DNA of 53,152 nt from Cognatishimia sp. F0-27. Its GTDB lineage: Bacteria; Pseudomonadota; Alphaproteobacteria; Rhodobacterales; Rhodobacteraceae. The stretch lies in the NCBI RefSeq assembly GCF_020667845.1, contig NZ_JAFMPQ010000037.1:1-53152 (forward strand), given 5' to 3'. The position numbers and the translations under genes were made by a program. The notes beneath the pieces are model-generated. The model ran no database searches and had not been told where the DNA came from. It was given only the letters and a program-made list of their open reading frames with translations. Below, piece by piece: positions 18,705 to 27,827 of the stretch (its first letter is position 1; every line of letters starts with the position of its first letter).

Positions 18705-19791
18705 CGAAATGCTTCGACAGCTTCAGGCCCTGCCCTTGGTAGTTTGAGGCGATCCCCGCGCCATACAGCGTCCGGGGCGCTTCGGACATGCGCTCATAGA
18801 CCAGCCGCCCGACCGTCTGGCCGTGCTCCAACACAAACGGCGCCTCATGACAGCGCACCTCAAGCACGCCGCGCGCCCCGGCCCCGCCCGCTTCGGCATG
18901 GCCGAAACCGGGATCGAAAAAGCCCGCGTAATGCACCCGGAATTCGCCGACCATCGCCAGATAGGGCGCCATCTCGGCGGCGTAACCCGGCGGGATATGC
19001 ACCGCTTCCCGGCTCACGAGGATATAGAACGCGCCGGGATCCAGCACCAGCCTGCGGTCGGTGGTGCGCAGCGCATCCCAGAAATCCGCGGGCGCATACG
19101 CCCCCAAGCGGTCAAGATCGATCACCCCGCTATGAGGCCGCGCCCGCCATCCCACAAGATCGCCGGGACCGGGGCTGAGATCGACGGAAAAGCCCAGCCC
19201 GTCGTCAATAACCGGTGCACCGCCGGACACGAGCCCCTCTTGCAGATGGAGCGCGGACAGTTCCGCGTCGCTGAGCACAGCCCGGCCGGAGCGAAAGCGG
19301 ATCTGGTTGAGCCGCATGCCCGGCCGCACCAGAACCGAAAAACTGCGTGGGCAGATCTCCGCGTAGAGCGGTCCGTCATACCCGGCGGGCACGCGGTCGA
19401 ATTCGGTGCCGCCATCGGTGATGACCCGCGTCAGCAGATCGAGCCGCCCGGTGGAGCTTTTGGCATTGGCAATGGCGGCCAGCGTGTCCGGCAGCCGCAG
19501 CGATTCCATCAGCGGGACCAGATAGACGCAGCCCTTTTCGAGCACCGCGCCCCGGGCGTCGAGATCGATGGCATGCATGGCGAACTGGTCGATGCGGTTG
19601 CGCACGGTCGCGCCCCCGCCGGCCAGAAATGACGCGCGCACGCGGTAGGCCTTGGTCCCCAGACGCAAATCAAGGCTGGCCGGTTGAACCTGCCCGTCGA
19701 CAAAGGGCTGCGCGCTCTGGATGCAGCCGGCCTCCGCAAGGGCGGTGATCTGTTGTGCGGCAAGCACGCCGGGACCAAAGTTCTGCACCAT
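18694..19791 (-). CDS. dcd: 2'-deoxycytidine 5'-triphosphate deaminase, long form
   Basis: It deaminates dCTP to dUTP for thymidylate synthesis. The 365-residue protein is of the two-domain type found in alphaproteobacteria, in which two dUTPase-like folds are fused, rather than the roughly 190-residue E. coli type. The N-terminal half has QPASLDLRLGTKAYRVRASF and NAKSSTGRLDLLTRVITD. The C-terminal half has FYILVSREAVHIPPGYAAEM and HYAGFFDPGFG with the trimer-core glycine pattern. The C-terminal segment IASNYQGQGLKLSKHF resembles the substrate-closing arm. It ends inside a 29-bp tandem duplication. Confidence 0.93.
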   Translation of the reverse strand: MVQNFGPGVLAAQQITALAEAGCIQSAQPFVDGQVQPASLDLRLGTKAYRVRASFLAGGGATVRNRIDQFAMHAIDLDARGAVLEKGCVYLVPLMESLRLPDTLAAIANAKSSTGRLDLLTRVITDGGTEFDRVPAGYDGPLYAEICPRSFSVLVRPGMRLNQIRFRSGRAVLSDAELSALHLQEGLVSGGAPVIDDGLGFSVDLSPGPGDLVGWRARPHSGVIDLDRLGAYAPADFWDALRTTDRRLVLDPGAFYILVSREAVHIPPGYAAEMAPYLAMVGEFRVHYAGFFDPGFGHAEAGGAGARGVLEVRCHEAPFVLEHGQTVGRLVYERMSEAPRTLYGAGIASNYQGQGLKLSKHFATP

Positions 19792-19992
19792 CGGGAGACC
19801 TTATTCTGGAGTCGGTTGGCACAGGATTAGCAGGGAATGCGGGGAATGGCAGGGGAGAAGTGAGAGGGCAGGCGCCTGCACGCCATGTTCGAGACGCGTC
19901 GGCGGCAATGGCCGCGCTCGCGGAAAGCGCCGTTGCGCACTCCCCGGACGTCCGTGACGCCGATATGGCCAGAGGTTGGGAATGCGTATCAA

Positions 19993-20069
19993 TGGTCGGG
20001 CTAGCAGGACTCGAACCTGCGACCTTCCGTCCCCCAGACGGACGCGCTACCAGGCTGCGCCATAGCCCG
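19993..20069 (-). tRNA. tRNA-Pro (anticodon GGG)
   Basis: The minus strand folds as a complete 77-nt tRNA. The acceptor arms are CGGGCTA and TAGCCCG. The D-arm contains AGCCTGGTA. The anticodon stem is TCCGT/ACGGA around the loop CTGGGGG, giving anticodon GGG. The T-arm is GCAGG-TTCGAAT-CCTGC. The CCA end is encoded, with A as discriminator. Confidence 0.97.
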
Positions 20070-20083
20070 ACTTGATGCTCGCT

Positions 20084-20111
20084 GTCTTACCGAAATCGCC
20101 GGGAGGGGCAA
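20084..20111 (-). promoter_or_regulatory. Candidate tRNA-Pro promoter
   Basis: On the minus strand, TTGCCC (20106-20111) is followed after 16 bases by TAAGAC (20084-20089), 14 bases before the tRNA 5' end. The spacing suits a short leader, but the match to consensus is only moderate. Confidence 0.3.
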
Positions 20112-20215
20112 CCCCTAACGCGCGGGAAATCGCACTTAGGCCAACAATCAATGGAGCGGCAGCACGGAGGCTCCGCTGGCAAGGGCGGGCGCGCCGATTG
20201 GATGGTTGCGGTGCC

Positions 20216-22216
20216 TCACAGGCCGCCGGTCTGCTGCGTCCGCATCCTTTCGGCAAGCGCGCCAAGCGCCGCATGCAGCGGGGCAATGCCGCGGGCCTGC
20301 TCTTCGGTCAGCCGGTCGAGACGCGCAAGCTGCGCCGCCACGGGGGGGCGCGGAATGTCAGGCGGCGCGGGGGCTTGATCCGGCGCCGGGGCTTCCGACC
20401 CTGTCTGCGGATCGTCTTGCGGGGGCGCGGCGGACGTGTCCGGGTCTTCCGCCTGCGGTGTGTTCTCGGCGACTGCCTCCGGCTCTTCCGGCTGCGGTGC
20501 ATCCTCGGCGATTGCCTCCGGCTCCGGGTCTGGCTCTTGCGTCCGCTCGGGCTCTGCGTCTTGCACCACCTCCGGCACGATCTCCGGCGCCATCTCTGCA
20601 TCGGTCGCCTTTACTGGCTCCGGTGTTGGCTCTCGCTCTGGCGTCGGCTCCGGGTCTGCCTCTTGTTCCAGCTCCGGCTCGGGCTCTGCCCCGGTCGCCA
20701 TTTCCGGCTCCGCTGTCGGCTCACGGTCTGGCTCCGATGCAGGCTCGGTCTCGTGAGCGGGGGACGCTTGCGTGACCGGGTCGGGCTCGGTCGGCATCGG
20801 CTCGGCGAGTTCGGCCGGTGCGTCGCTCGGCTCGGGGGCGGCGTCTTGGGCGTCGGGCCCGTCTGCGGGGGTGGCGATGTCGTCCTCGGTCGACACATGC
20901 GCGTCCACGTCAGAGTCATGAGCGAAGGGTGCGTCTGTGGCGGACAGCTCCGAGTCGTCGTGATCCGTTGCCACCGGAGGCTCTGTGCTGACAGGCGTCT
21001 GGGCGCCGTCCATTGCTGCGGCTGCGGCAGAGGGCGCTGCGCCGTCATCCGTTGGCGCGGCCTCTGCCAGGGCGTCGCTGACCGCGTCCTGCGGACCGGC
21101 TTCCGACGGATCGAAAGGCGTAGCAGCGGCATCCTCGCTTTCCGGCAGGACCGCTTCCGAGCCGGAGGACGTCTCGGACCGGGCGTCGCCGGGGGCCGTC
21201 GCGTCGCTCTTGGAGACCGGCGCGGCAGGATCCTCCCACGCAAACTCCCGCTGCTCTTCGGCGGGGACCGGATCCGGGTCGGCGGCCTCCTGCAAAGACG
21301 GGCCGGACAGGTCGGGCTGGCCGGTCGAAACCGTTTCCAAGGCCTCCAGAGCCGTTTCCGGCGCGGCCGTCTGGGCGGGCTCGGTCGTTGGGTCGATGTC
21401 CTGCGGTGCCGGCATGCCTGTGGGACCTTCGGGAGCGACCTCCTCGGCGTCGGCAAGCGCCGCATGGTCCTGCGCCTGATCGGGTTCCATTGGGGCAGGC
21501 GGCGTCACCAGCGGAGGCTCCGGCTCGGCGTCGCCCACGTGCTCGGACCCGGCATCCGCATGGGCACCGTCGGGCGTTTCGAGGGCGGTGTCCTCGGGCG
21601 CTGCGGGCGACACCAGATCGGTGTCATCTTCCAGGTGTTGAGGGGCCGCGTCGGTGTCACCGGCTTGCACCGGCTCCTCTGCCCCCGGCTGCGCGTGCTC
21701 TGCGGCTGTTTCTGCTGCCTGTCCGGCTCCGGGCTGCGTCGCGACAAAGGGCTCGTCGAACTCCGGTTCCGGATCGGGCAACGGACCGCTGACCGCAGCC
21801 GGGTCGCTTGCCGCCGCTGGCGCGGACGGCGCGCCGGTTTCCGCCTCTGGTGGCTTTTGAGGCGGGAAGGGGACCAGCGTCGTTTCTGCCTCGGCCTCGA
21901 TGAAGGGGGCTTCGGGGATGGCGGCGTCCGCCGCCTCGGCTTCGGCGCCGCGTCCAATGGCGCTTACATGTTTGACGCCCTGTTCGCGCAGGATTTTCTG
22001 CACGCCTTTGATGGTCATGCCGTCCTCGTGCAGCAGCTTCTTGATCCCGGCGATCAGATCGACATCGCCCGGCCGGTAATACCGGCGGCCGCCGGCCCGT
22101 TTGACGGGCTTGAGCTGGCTGAACTTGCTTTCCCAGAAGCGCAGGACATGGGTGGGCGTGTCCAGCCCTTCGGCCACTTCTGAAATGGTGCGAAAGGCGT
22201 CGCGGGATTTTGACAT
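20216..22216 (-). CDS. MerR-family regulator with very long acidic low-complexity tail
   Basis: A 666-residue protein. Residues 8-80 are a MerR winged-helix domain ([40 protein letters not shown]), followed by a short helix ([19 protein letters not shown]). About 530 residues of Glu/Asp/Pro/Ala-rich sequence with almost no aromatic residues or lysine come next. Near the end of this tract there are tandem short motifs ([24 protein letters not shown]). The last 45 residues are helical ([22 protein letters not shown]) and may form a coiled coil. A MerR gene after ihfA is usual in roseobacters, but this length is extreme. No effector-binding domain is visible. The stop lies 146 bp beyond the tRNA gene; ihfA lies 38 bp upstream. 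Confidence 0.9.
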   Translation of the reverse strand: MSKSRDAFRTISEVAEGLDTPTHVLRFWESKFSQLKPVKRAGGRRYYRPGDVDLIAGIKKLLHEDGMTIKGVQKILREQGVKHVSAIGRGAEAEAADAAIPEAPFIEAEAETTLVPFPPQKPPEAETGAPSAPAAASDPAAVSGPLPDPEPEFDEPFVATQPGAGQAAETAAEHAQPGAEEPVQAGDTDAAPQHLEDDTDLVSPAAPEDTALETPDGAHADAGSEHVGDAEPEPPLVTPPAPMEPDQAQDHAALADAEEVAPEGPTGMPAPQDIDPTTEPAQTAAPETALEALETVSTGQPDLSGPSLQEAADPDPVPAEEQREFAWEDPAAPVSKSDATAPGDARSETSSGSEAVLPESEDAAATPFDPSEAGPQDAVSDALAEAAPTDDGAAPSAAAAAMDGAQTPVSTEPPVATDHDDSELSATDAPFAHDSDVDAHVSTEDDIATPADGPDAQDAAPEPSDAPAELAEPMPTEPDPVTQASPAHETEPASEPDREPTAEPEMATGAEPEPELEQEADPEPTPEREPTPEPVKATDAEMAPEIVPEVVQDAEPERTQEPDPEPEAIAEDAPQPEEPEAVAENTPQAEDPDTSAAPPQDDPQTGSEAPAPDQAPAPPDIPRPPVAAQLARLDRLTEEQARGIAPLHAALGALAERMRTQQTGGL

Positions 22217-22254
22217 GGCTCTGCCTTGTCCGGGATGGGTTTGAAAACTGCGCG

Positions 22255-22560
22255 TCAGGACCGGCGGTTGCCGTCCGCGACACGCTCCTTCATGAGATGC
22301 GACGGTCGGAAGGTCAGCACGCGGCGCGGCTGGATCGGGACCTCTTCGCCGGTCTTGGGATTGCGCCCGACCCGGGCGGCCTTGTCGCGCACGGAAAAGG
22401 TGCCGAAGGAGGAAATCTTGACCTGTTCACCGCTCACAAGCGCATCGGACATGTGCTGAAGCACGGTCTCCACAAGCTCCGCGCTTTCGTTCCGAGACAG
22501 CCCGACCTCTCGAAATACCGCTTCGCTGAGATCCATTCGTGTCAGAGTCTTCTCGCCCAT
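22255..22560 (-). CDS. ihfA: Integration host factor subunit alpha
   Basis: A 101-residue HU/IHF-family DNA-bending protein that acts with IHF-beta at specific sites. The sequence shows the dimer helices ([22 protein letters not shown]) and the beta-arm region with [21 protein letters not shown]. The DNA-intercalating proline lies in [12 protein letters not shown]. The alpha subtype is indicated by [11 protein letters not shown]. The start at 22560 is unambiguous. It lies between fabH and merR on the same strand. Confidence 0.95.
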   Translation of the reverse strand: MGEKTLTRMDLSEAVFREVGLSRNESAELVETVLQHMSDALVSGEQVKISSFGTFSVRDKAARVGRNPKTGEEVPIQPRRVLTFRPSHLMKERVADGNRRS

Positions 22561-22816
22561 GGCTGTCTCCCCATCCTTTGCGAGAGGATGGATGAGGCCA
22601 AATCATAAGTCAATAACAAGGACTTGGGCGATGGGGCGATTTAGCGGTCCAGCGGCATGTCCGGTCATGCCCGTTGGGATGCTTTGCGCATAAAAATGCC
22701 GAACCAGAGAAAACCTCCCGCTTCGGGGCCTTACGCGGCCGGACAGGGCGAATTGCGCGCGTATCCGGGGGCAGGGGATTCGCGAACCGCTCTGCCGGTG
22801 CGCGCGGGGTGCGGGC

Positions 22817-23812
22817 CTACCAGCGCAGCAGGACTGAGCCCCAGGCCAGGCCGCCGCCGATGGCCTCGGTCACAACCACGTCGCCTGTCTTGATCTGCCC
22901 CCTCGCGCGCCCCACGGAGAGCGCCAGCGGGATCGAGGCCGCGGATGTGTTGCCGTGGTCCTGCACTGTGACAACGACGCGCTCCATGGGCAGGCCAAGC
23001 TTTTTGGCGGTGCCGGAGATGATGCGGATATTGGCCTGGTGCGGCACGACCCAATCGACCTGATCGGCGGTCATGCCCGCTTTTTCGAGCGAGGCCTGTG
23101 CCGTGGATGCGAGCTTTTCGACCGCGTGGCGGAAAACCTCGCGCCCTTGCATGCGCAAAAACCCCGTCGATTGCGTGGAGACCCCACCATCGACGTAGAG
23201 AATGTCGCGAAACCGCCCGTCCGAATGCAGATCGGTCGCCAGAATCCCCCGGTCGCTGGTCTCGCCCGTGCCGGGCTGGGCTTCGAGGATCACCGCGCCC
23301 GCCCCGTCGCCGAAAAGCACGCAGGTGCCGCGGTCGGACCAGTCCATGATGCGGCTGAAGGTTTCGGCGCCGATCACCATGACGCGCCTGGCCTGGCCGG
23401 AGACGATCAGCGCGTTGGCATTGCTGAGCGCAAAGATGAAACCGGCGCAGACCGCCTGTACGTCGAAGGCAAAACCACGCTCCATGCCGAGCCGGGCCTG
23501 CACCATGGTCGCCGCGGACGGAAAGGTCAGATCGGCGGTGGAGGTTGCCAGCACGATGGCGTCGATGTCATTGGCCTCGATCCCGGCATCGCGCAGCGCA
23601 GCCTGCGCGGCATGGGTCGCCAGATCGGAGGTTGTCTCATCCTCGGCGGCGAAGTGGCGCCGCTCGATCCCGGAACGCGAGCGAATCCATTCGTCGCTGG
23701 TGTCGATGGTCTTTTCGAACTCGGCATTCTCCACAACACGCTCTGGCAGGTAATGGCCCGTCCCGATGATCACGGCCCGTGTGACCCGTGCGCTGCTTGA
23801 GGAGTCGGTCAT
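22817..23812 (-). CDS. fabH: 3-oxoacyl-ACP synthase III
   Basis: It condenses acetyl-CoA with malonyl-ACP to start fatty acid synthesis. The 331-residue thiolase-fold protein has the catalytic Cys122 in QAVCAGF. The active-site His is in VPHQANIRI, and the third catalytic residue is the Asn in DHGNTSAASIP. The start codon at 23812 overlaps the plsX stop by four bases (ATGA), indicating translational coupling. It is part of yceD-rpmF-plsX-fabH, the classical lipid-ribosome cluster. Confidence 0.97.
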   Translation of the reverse strand: MTDSSSSARVTRAVIIGTGHYLPERVVENAEFEKTIDTSDEWIRSRSGIERRHFAAEDETTSDLATHAAQAALRDAGIEANDIDAIVLATSTADLTFPSAATMVQARLGMERGFAFDVQAVCAGFIFALSNANALIVSGQARRVMVIGAETFSRIMDWSDRGTCVLFGDGAGAVILEAQPGTGETSDRGILATDLHSDGRFRDILYVDGGVSTQSTGFLRMQGREVFRHAVEKLASTAQASLEKAGMTADQVDWVVPHQANIRIISGTAKKLGLPMERVVVTVQDHGNTSAASIPLALSVGRARGQIKTGDVVVTEAIGGGLAWGSVLLRW

Positions 23813-25065
23813 GCGTCTCGGTTCCCAGTATCAGAATGTGTCGCGTTGCCCGGAGCGCCCTGCGTGTCGGGGGCGCCGTCTTGTGCCGGGCCGTCCTGCG
23901 CTGCCGCGCCCGTGGCGTCCGATCCGGCGCGGGTCACGGCTTCGGCGGAGAGCGCAATGCGCGCGGCGAGCCGTTCGGCAAATCCGGAGCGGGCCAACTC
24001 GAAGGCCAGCTTGACGGCGGAAGACACCCCCGTTGCATCGGCAGAGCCATGGGATTTGACCACCGTGCCGTTCAGGCCGAGAAACACGCCGCCGTTGACG
24101 CGGCGCGGGTCGATCCGGGCCTTGAGGCGGCGTAGCGAGGTCAGCGCGAGAAGCGAGGCGAGCCGCGACAGCGGCGTGTAGGCGAAGGCCTCGCGCAGAA
24201 GGTCGCCGATGAGCGATGCCGTGCCTTCGCCGGTCTTGAGGGCGACATTTCCGGTAAACCCATCGGTCACGATCACGTCGCAGCGATTGCCGGGAATATC
24301 GCCGCCCTCGACAAAGCCGACGAACTCAAAGCTGGCGGTCTGTGCCTGCGCGGCGATCAGCTCGTGGGCTTCCTTGAGCTCGGCGCGGCCCTTGTGCTCT
24401 TCGGTGCCGACATTGAGCAGCCCGATACGCGGCCGCGTCAGCTCGAGACCGTTGCGTGCATAAGACGCCCCCATGAGCGCGTATTGCAACAGGTCCTGGG
24501 CATCGGCCTTGATGTCGGCGCCGACGTCCAGCATCACGTTGAAGCCTTGCGGATTGCGCGACGGCCAGAGGATGGCGATGGCCGGGCGGTTGACACCCGG
24601 CAACTTGCGCAGGCGGATCATGGACAGCGCCATGAGCGCACCGGTATTGCCACAGGACACGGCCACCTTTGCCTCGCCCGCACGGACCGATTCGAGCGCC
24701 GACCACATGGAGGTGCCCTTGCCGTGGCGCATCACCTGGCTCGGCTTGTCTTCCATGGACACGACGTCATCCGCATGGCGGATGGTGCAGCGCTCCGCGA
24801 GACCGCGGCGCTTGTCGACCAGCCTGCGCAGCTCTGGTTCAGGGCCATGCAGCAGGAACTCGATCTCGGGATTGATCTTGGCGGAGCGCGCGATGCCTTC
24901 GACAACCACGGCAGGGCCGAGGTCGCCACCCATCGCGTCGACCGACAAAACGACACGACCCGCGGCAGGGGAGCCCTGTCCGCGGGGATCAGCCGACACG
25001 GTGGTGCCAGAAGCGTCCTGCCCAAGGGAGGGACCCGCGGTTTCGTGATCCTGCGCTGAGGTCAT
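23809..25065 (-). CDS. plsX: Phosphate acyltransferase PlsX
   Basis: It makes acyl-phosphate from acyl-ACP for glycerophospholipid synthesis at the membrane surface. The core begins VVLSVDAMGGDLGP at about residue 38, and family segments GNTGALMALS, LDVGADIKADAQDLLQYALMG and VTDGFTGNVALKTGEG follow. The length is 418 residues, longer than the usual 340-360. The excess is an N-terminal 37-residue low-complexity extension and a C-terminal 40-residue Ala/Asp/Gly tail; the exact start is therefore uncertain. It overlaps fabH by 4 bp and follows rpmF by 24 bp. Confidence 0.95.
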   Translation of the reverse strand: MTSAQDHETAGPSLGQDASGTTVSADPRGQGSPAAGRVVLSVDAMGGDLGPAVVVEGIARSAKINPEIEFLLHGPEPELRRLVDKRRGLAERCTIRHADDVVSMEDKPSQVMRHGKGTSMWSALESVRAGEAKVAVSCGNTGALMALSMIRLRKLPGVNRPAIAILWPSRNPQGFNVMLDVGADIKADAQDLLQYALMGASYARNGLELTRPRIGLLNVGTEEHKGRAELKEAHELIAAQAQTASFEFVGFVEGGDIPGNRCDVIVTDGFTGNVALKTGEGTASLIGDLLREAFAYTPLSRLASLLALTSLRRLKARIDPRRVNGGVFLGLNGTVVKSHGSADATGVSSAVKLAFELARSGFAERLAARIALSAEAVTRAGSDATGAAAQDGPAQDGAPDTQGAPGNATHSDTGNRDA

Positions 25066-25089
25066 GCGAGCGGGTCCGGATCAGGGCAA

Positions 25090-25296
25090 TCAGGCGGCGT
25101 CTTCGTCCAGATCGATTTCGTCGGTCATCGCGACGACTTCGCGCTCTGCGTAGTGACCGCAGGACGGGCAGACGTGGTGCGGGCGCTTGAGCTCGCCGCA
25201 GTTGTCGCACTCATTCGGGTTTGCGCCCGAAAGTGCGTCGTGAGCCCGGCGGTTGTTGCGACGGGATTTGGAAACCTTGTTCTGTTGGACGGCCAT
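25090..25296 (-). CDS. rpmF: 50S ribosomal protein L32
   Basis: A 68-residue ribosomal protein with the basic N-terminus [20 protein letters not shown] four-cysteine zinc motif is formed by Cys30, Cys33, Cys43 and Cys46 ([18 protein letters not shown]). It therefore belongs to the zinc-containing C+ form, with no sign of the zinc-independent paralogue here. It is located before plsX as in most proteobacteria. Confidence 0.98.
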   Translation of the reverse strand: MAVQQNKVSKSRRNNRRAHDALSGANPNECDNCGELKRPHHVCPSCGHYAEREVVAMTDEIDLDEDAA

Positions 25297-25733
25297 GTCT
25301 CAACCTCGTATGATATCTCGTGTGACCGGGGCGCGGGGCCCGTCGTGTTCAATCCCGGCCTGTCACCGGACCGTCGGGAAAGCAGGCCAGGTCGGCCGTT
25401 CTTCCGTCAGGGTTAGGCTGCGTCATAAGGGCAGAAGGCCCCCCGACACAACCCGTTAATCTCTCCACCGCAGCGCATTTTGTTCGGAGTGGTGCGAGCG
25501 CGCGAAAATACGCAGAACGCGCGTCGACGCAAGAGCGGATTTGGCCCAAGCCCCGTTTTCCCTGTCATTTCGGGGCTGAACGCGCATCGGCTGCCCTGTT
25601 ATGCGGCGCTTCGGGCCGTGTGACGGGCGGGCGGACACGCCAGACGGGGCGGCGTTTGGCGCCCATCGGGCGGAGCCCGGGTGAGTCGCCCATGCCGCGC
25701 AACGCGCGACGGCCGGCGCGAGCGGGTGCGCGA
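25297..25733. other. Gap between yceD and rpmF
   Basis: I recognise no gene in these 437 bp. In most proteobacteria yceD and rpmF are almost adjacent, so the gap is longer than usual. Short open frames on the minus strand are Arg/Ala-rich. A separate rpmF promoter probably lies here, but no good -35/-10 pair was found. Confidence 0.5.
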
Positions 25734-26306
25734 TCAATCCCCGGAACTGCCGCCGCCAAGTTTGTCACGCAGCGCGGCCAACCCGGCAAAAGGTTTCACA
25801 TCGTCGTCGGTCAGCGGCACAACGCCGTCCTCGGCCACCTGAACCGGCTCAAGCGTTGCGCCTTCGGCGCGCGGATAGCTTGGCAGCGCGAGCGATATCG
25901 CTTCGGTCATCACGGCTTCGAGGTCGATCTGCGCGCCGAGCGGTTCGAGCGTGTCGTCTTCGGGCATTTCCACCTCGGCGCCGGCTTCGGTGGTTTCGGG
26001 CACGAGATCCTCTTCGGGAACGAACCGGCGCAGCACCGGCATATCGATTCGGGTGGTGACCGAAGCAAGGGTCACCACGCAAGGCTGCACCACGGTCACC
26101 CCGAGATCGGCCTGCAATTCGAAAGCGCGCCGACCTTTGGCGGTGATCGTCCCGGCAAATCGCAGCTTGCGCAGGGCGCTGATCCCCAGTGTGCTGGCCA
26201 GTGCGGCACGGGTCTGCGCATCGGGTTCGAGCGAGAAGCGCGTGGGGCCGGATTGCGACAGCCGGGCCACGGGAAGGACCGTCGACGGGGCGGGGGATGC
26301 GGGCAT
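25734..26306 (-). CDS. yceD: YceD family protein (DUF177)
   Basis: A 190-residue DUF177 protein of the type linked to 23S rRNA accumulation and normally paired with rpmF. Family features are VVQPCVVTLASVTTRIDMPVLRRF (the CxVTL core), an acidic middle (EDLVPETTEAGAEVEMPEDD) and LEAVMTEAISLALPSYPR. The start at 26306 has AGGGAAA upstream. It is divergent from bamE across 84 bp and is the first gene of the yceD-rpmF-plsX-fabH direction. Confidence 0.9.
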   Translation of the reverse strand: MPASPAPSTVLPVARLSQSGPTRFSLEPDAQTRAALASTLGISALRKLRFAGTITAKGRRAFELQADLGVTVVQPCVVTLASVTTRIDMPVLRRFVPEEDLVPETTEAGAEVEMPEDDTLEPLGAQIDLEAVMTEAISLALPSYPRAEGATLEPVQVAEDGVVPLTDDDVKPFAGLAALRDKLGGGSSGD

Positions 26307-26323
26307 GATGAGGTTTCCCTGTC

Positions 26324-26350
26324 TTGAACGGGCTGCAATCTAAGTATAAT
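26324..26350 (+). promoter_or_regulatory. Candidate bamE promoter
   Basis: A perfect -10 TATAAT at 26345-26350 lies 40 bp before the bamE start. TTGAAC at 26324-26329 is a possible -35, with a short 15-base spacer (shifting to CTTGAA gives 16). An overlapping minus-strand TATACT (26343-26348) could serve yceD, so the core may be bidirectional. Confidence 0.5.
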
Positions 26351-26390
26351 CGAAGTATGAGCCATATCGGCTTTAGGCAAGAGGTGCACG

Positions 26391-26864
26391 ATGCGCGGCA
26401 GACCGAGAACGACAAGACGCGCCATGGCTTTGGTCGTGGCGCTGGGTGTCACGCTCGCCACAGGCGCCTGCACCGCGCAGTATCGCAGCCATGGCTGGAT
26501 GCCGTCAGAGGAAGACCTGCAACAGATCGTGCCGGGCATCGACACCAGAGAATCGGTCGAAGACCTTGTCGGGGTGCCCACCACCTCGGGTGTGTTGAAC
26601 GACAGCGGGTATTATTACATCCAGAGTGACACGCGCCAGTTTGCCTGGCAGCGCACTGAGGTGGTCGATCGGCGTATTCTTGCCATCACCTTCGACGAAG
26701 CGGGCGTGGTGCAGAATATCGCGACCTACGGGTTGGAGGACGGGCGCGTTGTGCCGTTGACGCGGCGCGTGACCGAAACCTCGGATGGCGATATCGGTTT
26801 CATCCGCAAGCTCTTTGGCAATATCGGCGGGATCAACGCCGGCCAGCTGCTGGGTGGCGGCTGA
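26391..26864 (+). CDS. bamE: Outer membrane assembly lipoprotein BamE
   Basis: A 157-residue SmpA/OmlA-family lipoprotein, a subunit of the BAM machine that inserts beta-barrel proteins in the outer membrane. A basic N-terminus and hydrophobic stretch (MALVVALGVTLATGAC) end at the lipobox Cys27. The BamE fold follows, with IVPGIDTRESVEDLVGVPTT and YYIQSDTRQFAWQRTEVVDR. The start at 26391 follows AGAGGTG. It is followed by the OlsB-type gene after 8 bp, so the two are probably one operon. Confidence 0.93.
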   Translation: MRGRPRTTRRAMALVVALGVTLATGACTAQYRSHGWMPSEEDLQQIVPGIDTRESVEDLVGVPTTSGVLNDSGYYYIQSDTRQFAWQRTEVVDRRILAITFDEAGVVQNIATYGLEDGRVVPLTRRVTETSDGDIGFIRKLFGNIGGINAGQLLGGG

Positions 26865-26872
26865 GCAGGGGC

Positions 26873-27697
26873 GTGACGCGCCCGGAGCGGGCCGTGAGTG
26901 CCGGACCGGCCGAGCGTCCGGAGACAGCGTTTCACACGCCGGGTTTTGGCGCGCCGCCGCTTGAGCGTGGGGCGCAAGTGGCGCGTTTCGCGGAAAACGC
27001 TCAGGATTTCGAGGCGGCGCTGGCCCTGCGCGGACGGCTTTTTGGTCCGCACGGGGCTTGTGCGGAAACGCATGACGCGCATTGCGGCCATATCCTGATC
27101 GAATGCCGGTCAAGCGGGGATCTTGTCGGCGGCTGTCGGGTGCATTTGCATCGCGCGGGGGCCGATGCTCTGAACGGGCCGGCTGCCGAGTTCTATGATC
27201 TATCCGGGCTGGCCGCTTATCCGCGGCCCATGTTGGAGATCGGGCGCTTCTGTGTCGCGCCGCATCCCGCCGAGCCGGAGACCATTCGCCTGATCTGGGG
27301 GATGCTGACCCGAATTTGTGATGCATATGACGTCGGGTTGCTTTTTGGATGTTCCAGTTTTGCGGGCTGTGATCCCGCTGTGCACGCGGAAGGATTGAGC
27401 TGGCTTGCCCGGCACCATGCCGCGCCGACGGCGCTGTCACCGGGCATGCGCGCGCCTGAAACCGTGCGGCTCGCAGAGCTGGGGGCGGCGCATGGCAGAG
27501 ACGGGCGCAGCGCCATCCCGGCGCTGTTGCGCGGATATCTGTCGCTGGGAGGCTGGGTCAGCGATCACGCCGTGATCGACCGCAGATTTGGCACGCTGCA
27601 TGTCTTTACCGGGGTTGAGACGAATCGCATTCCGGACGCACGCAAACGCAGCCTGCGCGCCATCGCCGCGCGGGGCCACGCTTCTCCCATCGCGTAA
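26873..27697 (+). CDS. olsB: OlsB-type acyl-ACP N-acyltransferase (ornithine/glutamine lipid)
   Basis: A 274-residue protein of the GNAT-like Acetyltransf_5 group. EIGRFCV (residues 122-128) and LFGCSSFAG (157-165) correspond to the OlsB signatures. OlsB transfers a 3-hydroxyacyl chain from ACP to the alpha-amine of ornithine, making lyso-ornithine lipid; the roseobacter paralogue GlsB acts on glutamine. The sequence cannot separate the two. The second enzyme, OlsA, is not adjacent. Translation likely starts at GTG 26873, 8 bp after bamE; the first 25 residues are not conserved-looking. Non-phosphorus aminolipids of this kind are typical of marine roseobacters. Confidence 0.72.
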   Translation: MTRPERAVSAGPAERPETAFHTPGFGAPPLERGAQVARFAENAQDFEAALALRGRLFGPHGACAETHDAHCGHILIECRSSGDLVGGCRVHLHRAGADALNGPAAEFYDLSGLAAYPRPMLEIGRFCVAPHPAEPETIRLIWGMLTRICDAYDVGLLFGCSSFAGCDPAVHAEGLSWLARHHAAPTALSPGMRAPETVRLAELGAAHGRDGRSAIPALLRGYLSLGGWVSDHAVIDRRFGTLHVFTGVETNRIPDARKRSLRAIAARGHASPIA

Positions 27698-27827
27698 TAG
27701 GGGCGGGCTGCCCGCAGGGGCCGTGGCGCGGTCCGGCAGGGGGATCGGCTCGCGCCATCCGGTTTCAGCGCTGATGACGGGGCGCACATCGGTGCGCGGT
27801 TCATGAAGGCGGCAGCGCGCGGCGTGT

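Noticed and set aside
22711-22735. Intrinsic terminator after fabH
   Set aside because: The minus strand shows only a 4-bp stem (CCCG-AAG-CGGG) before GAGGTTTTC, too weak to call.
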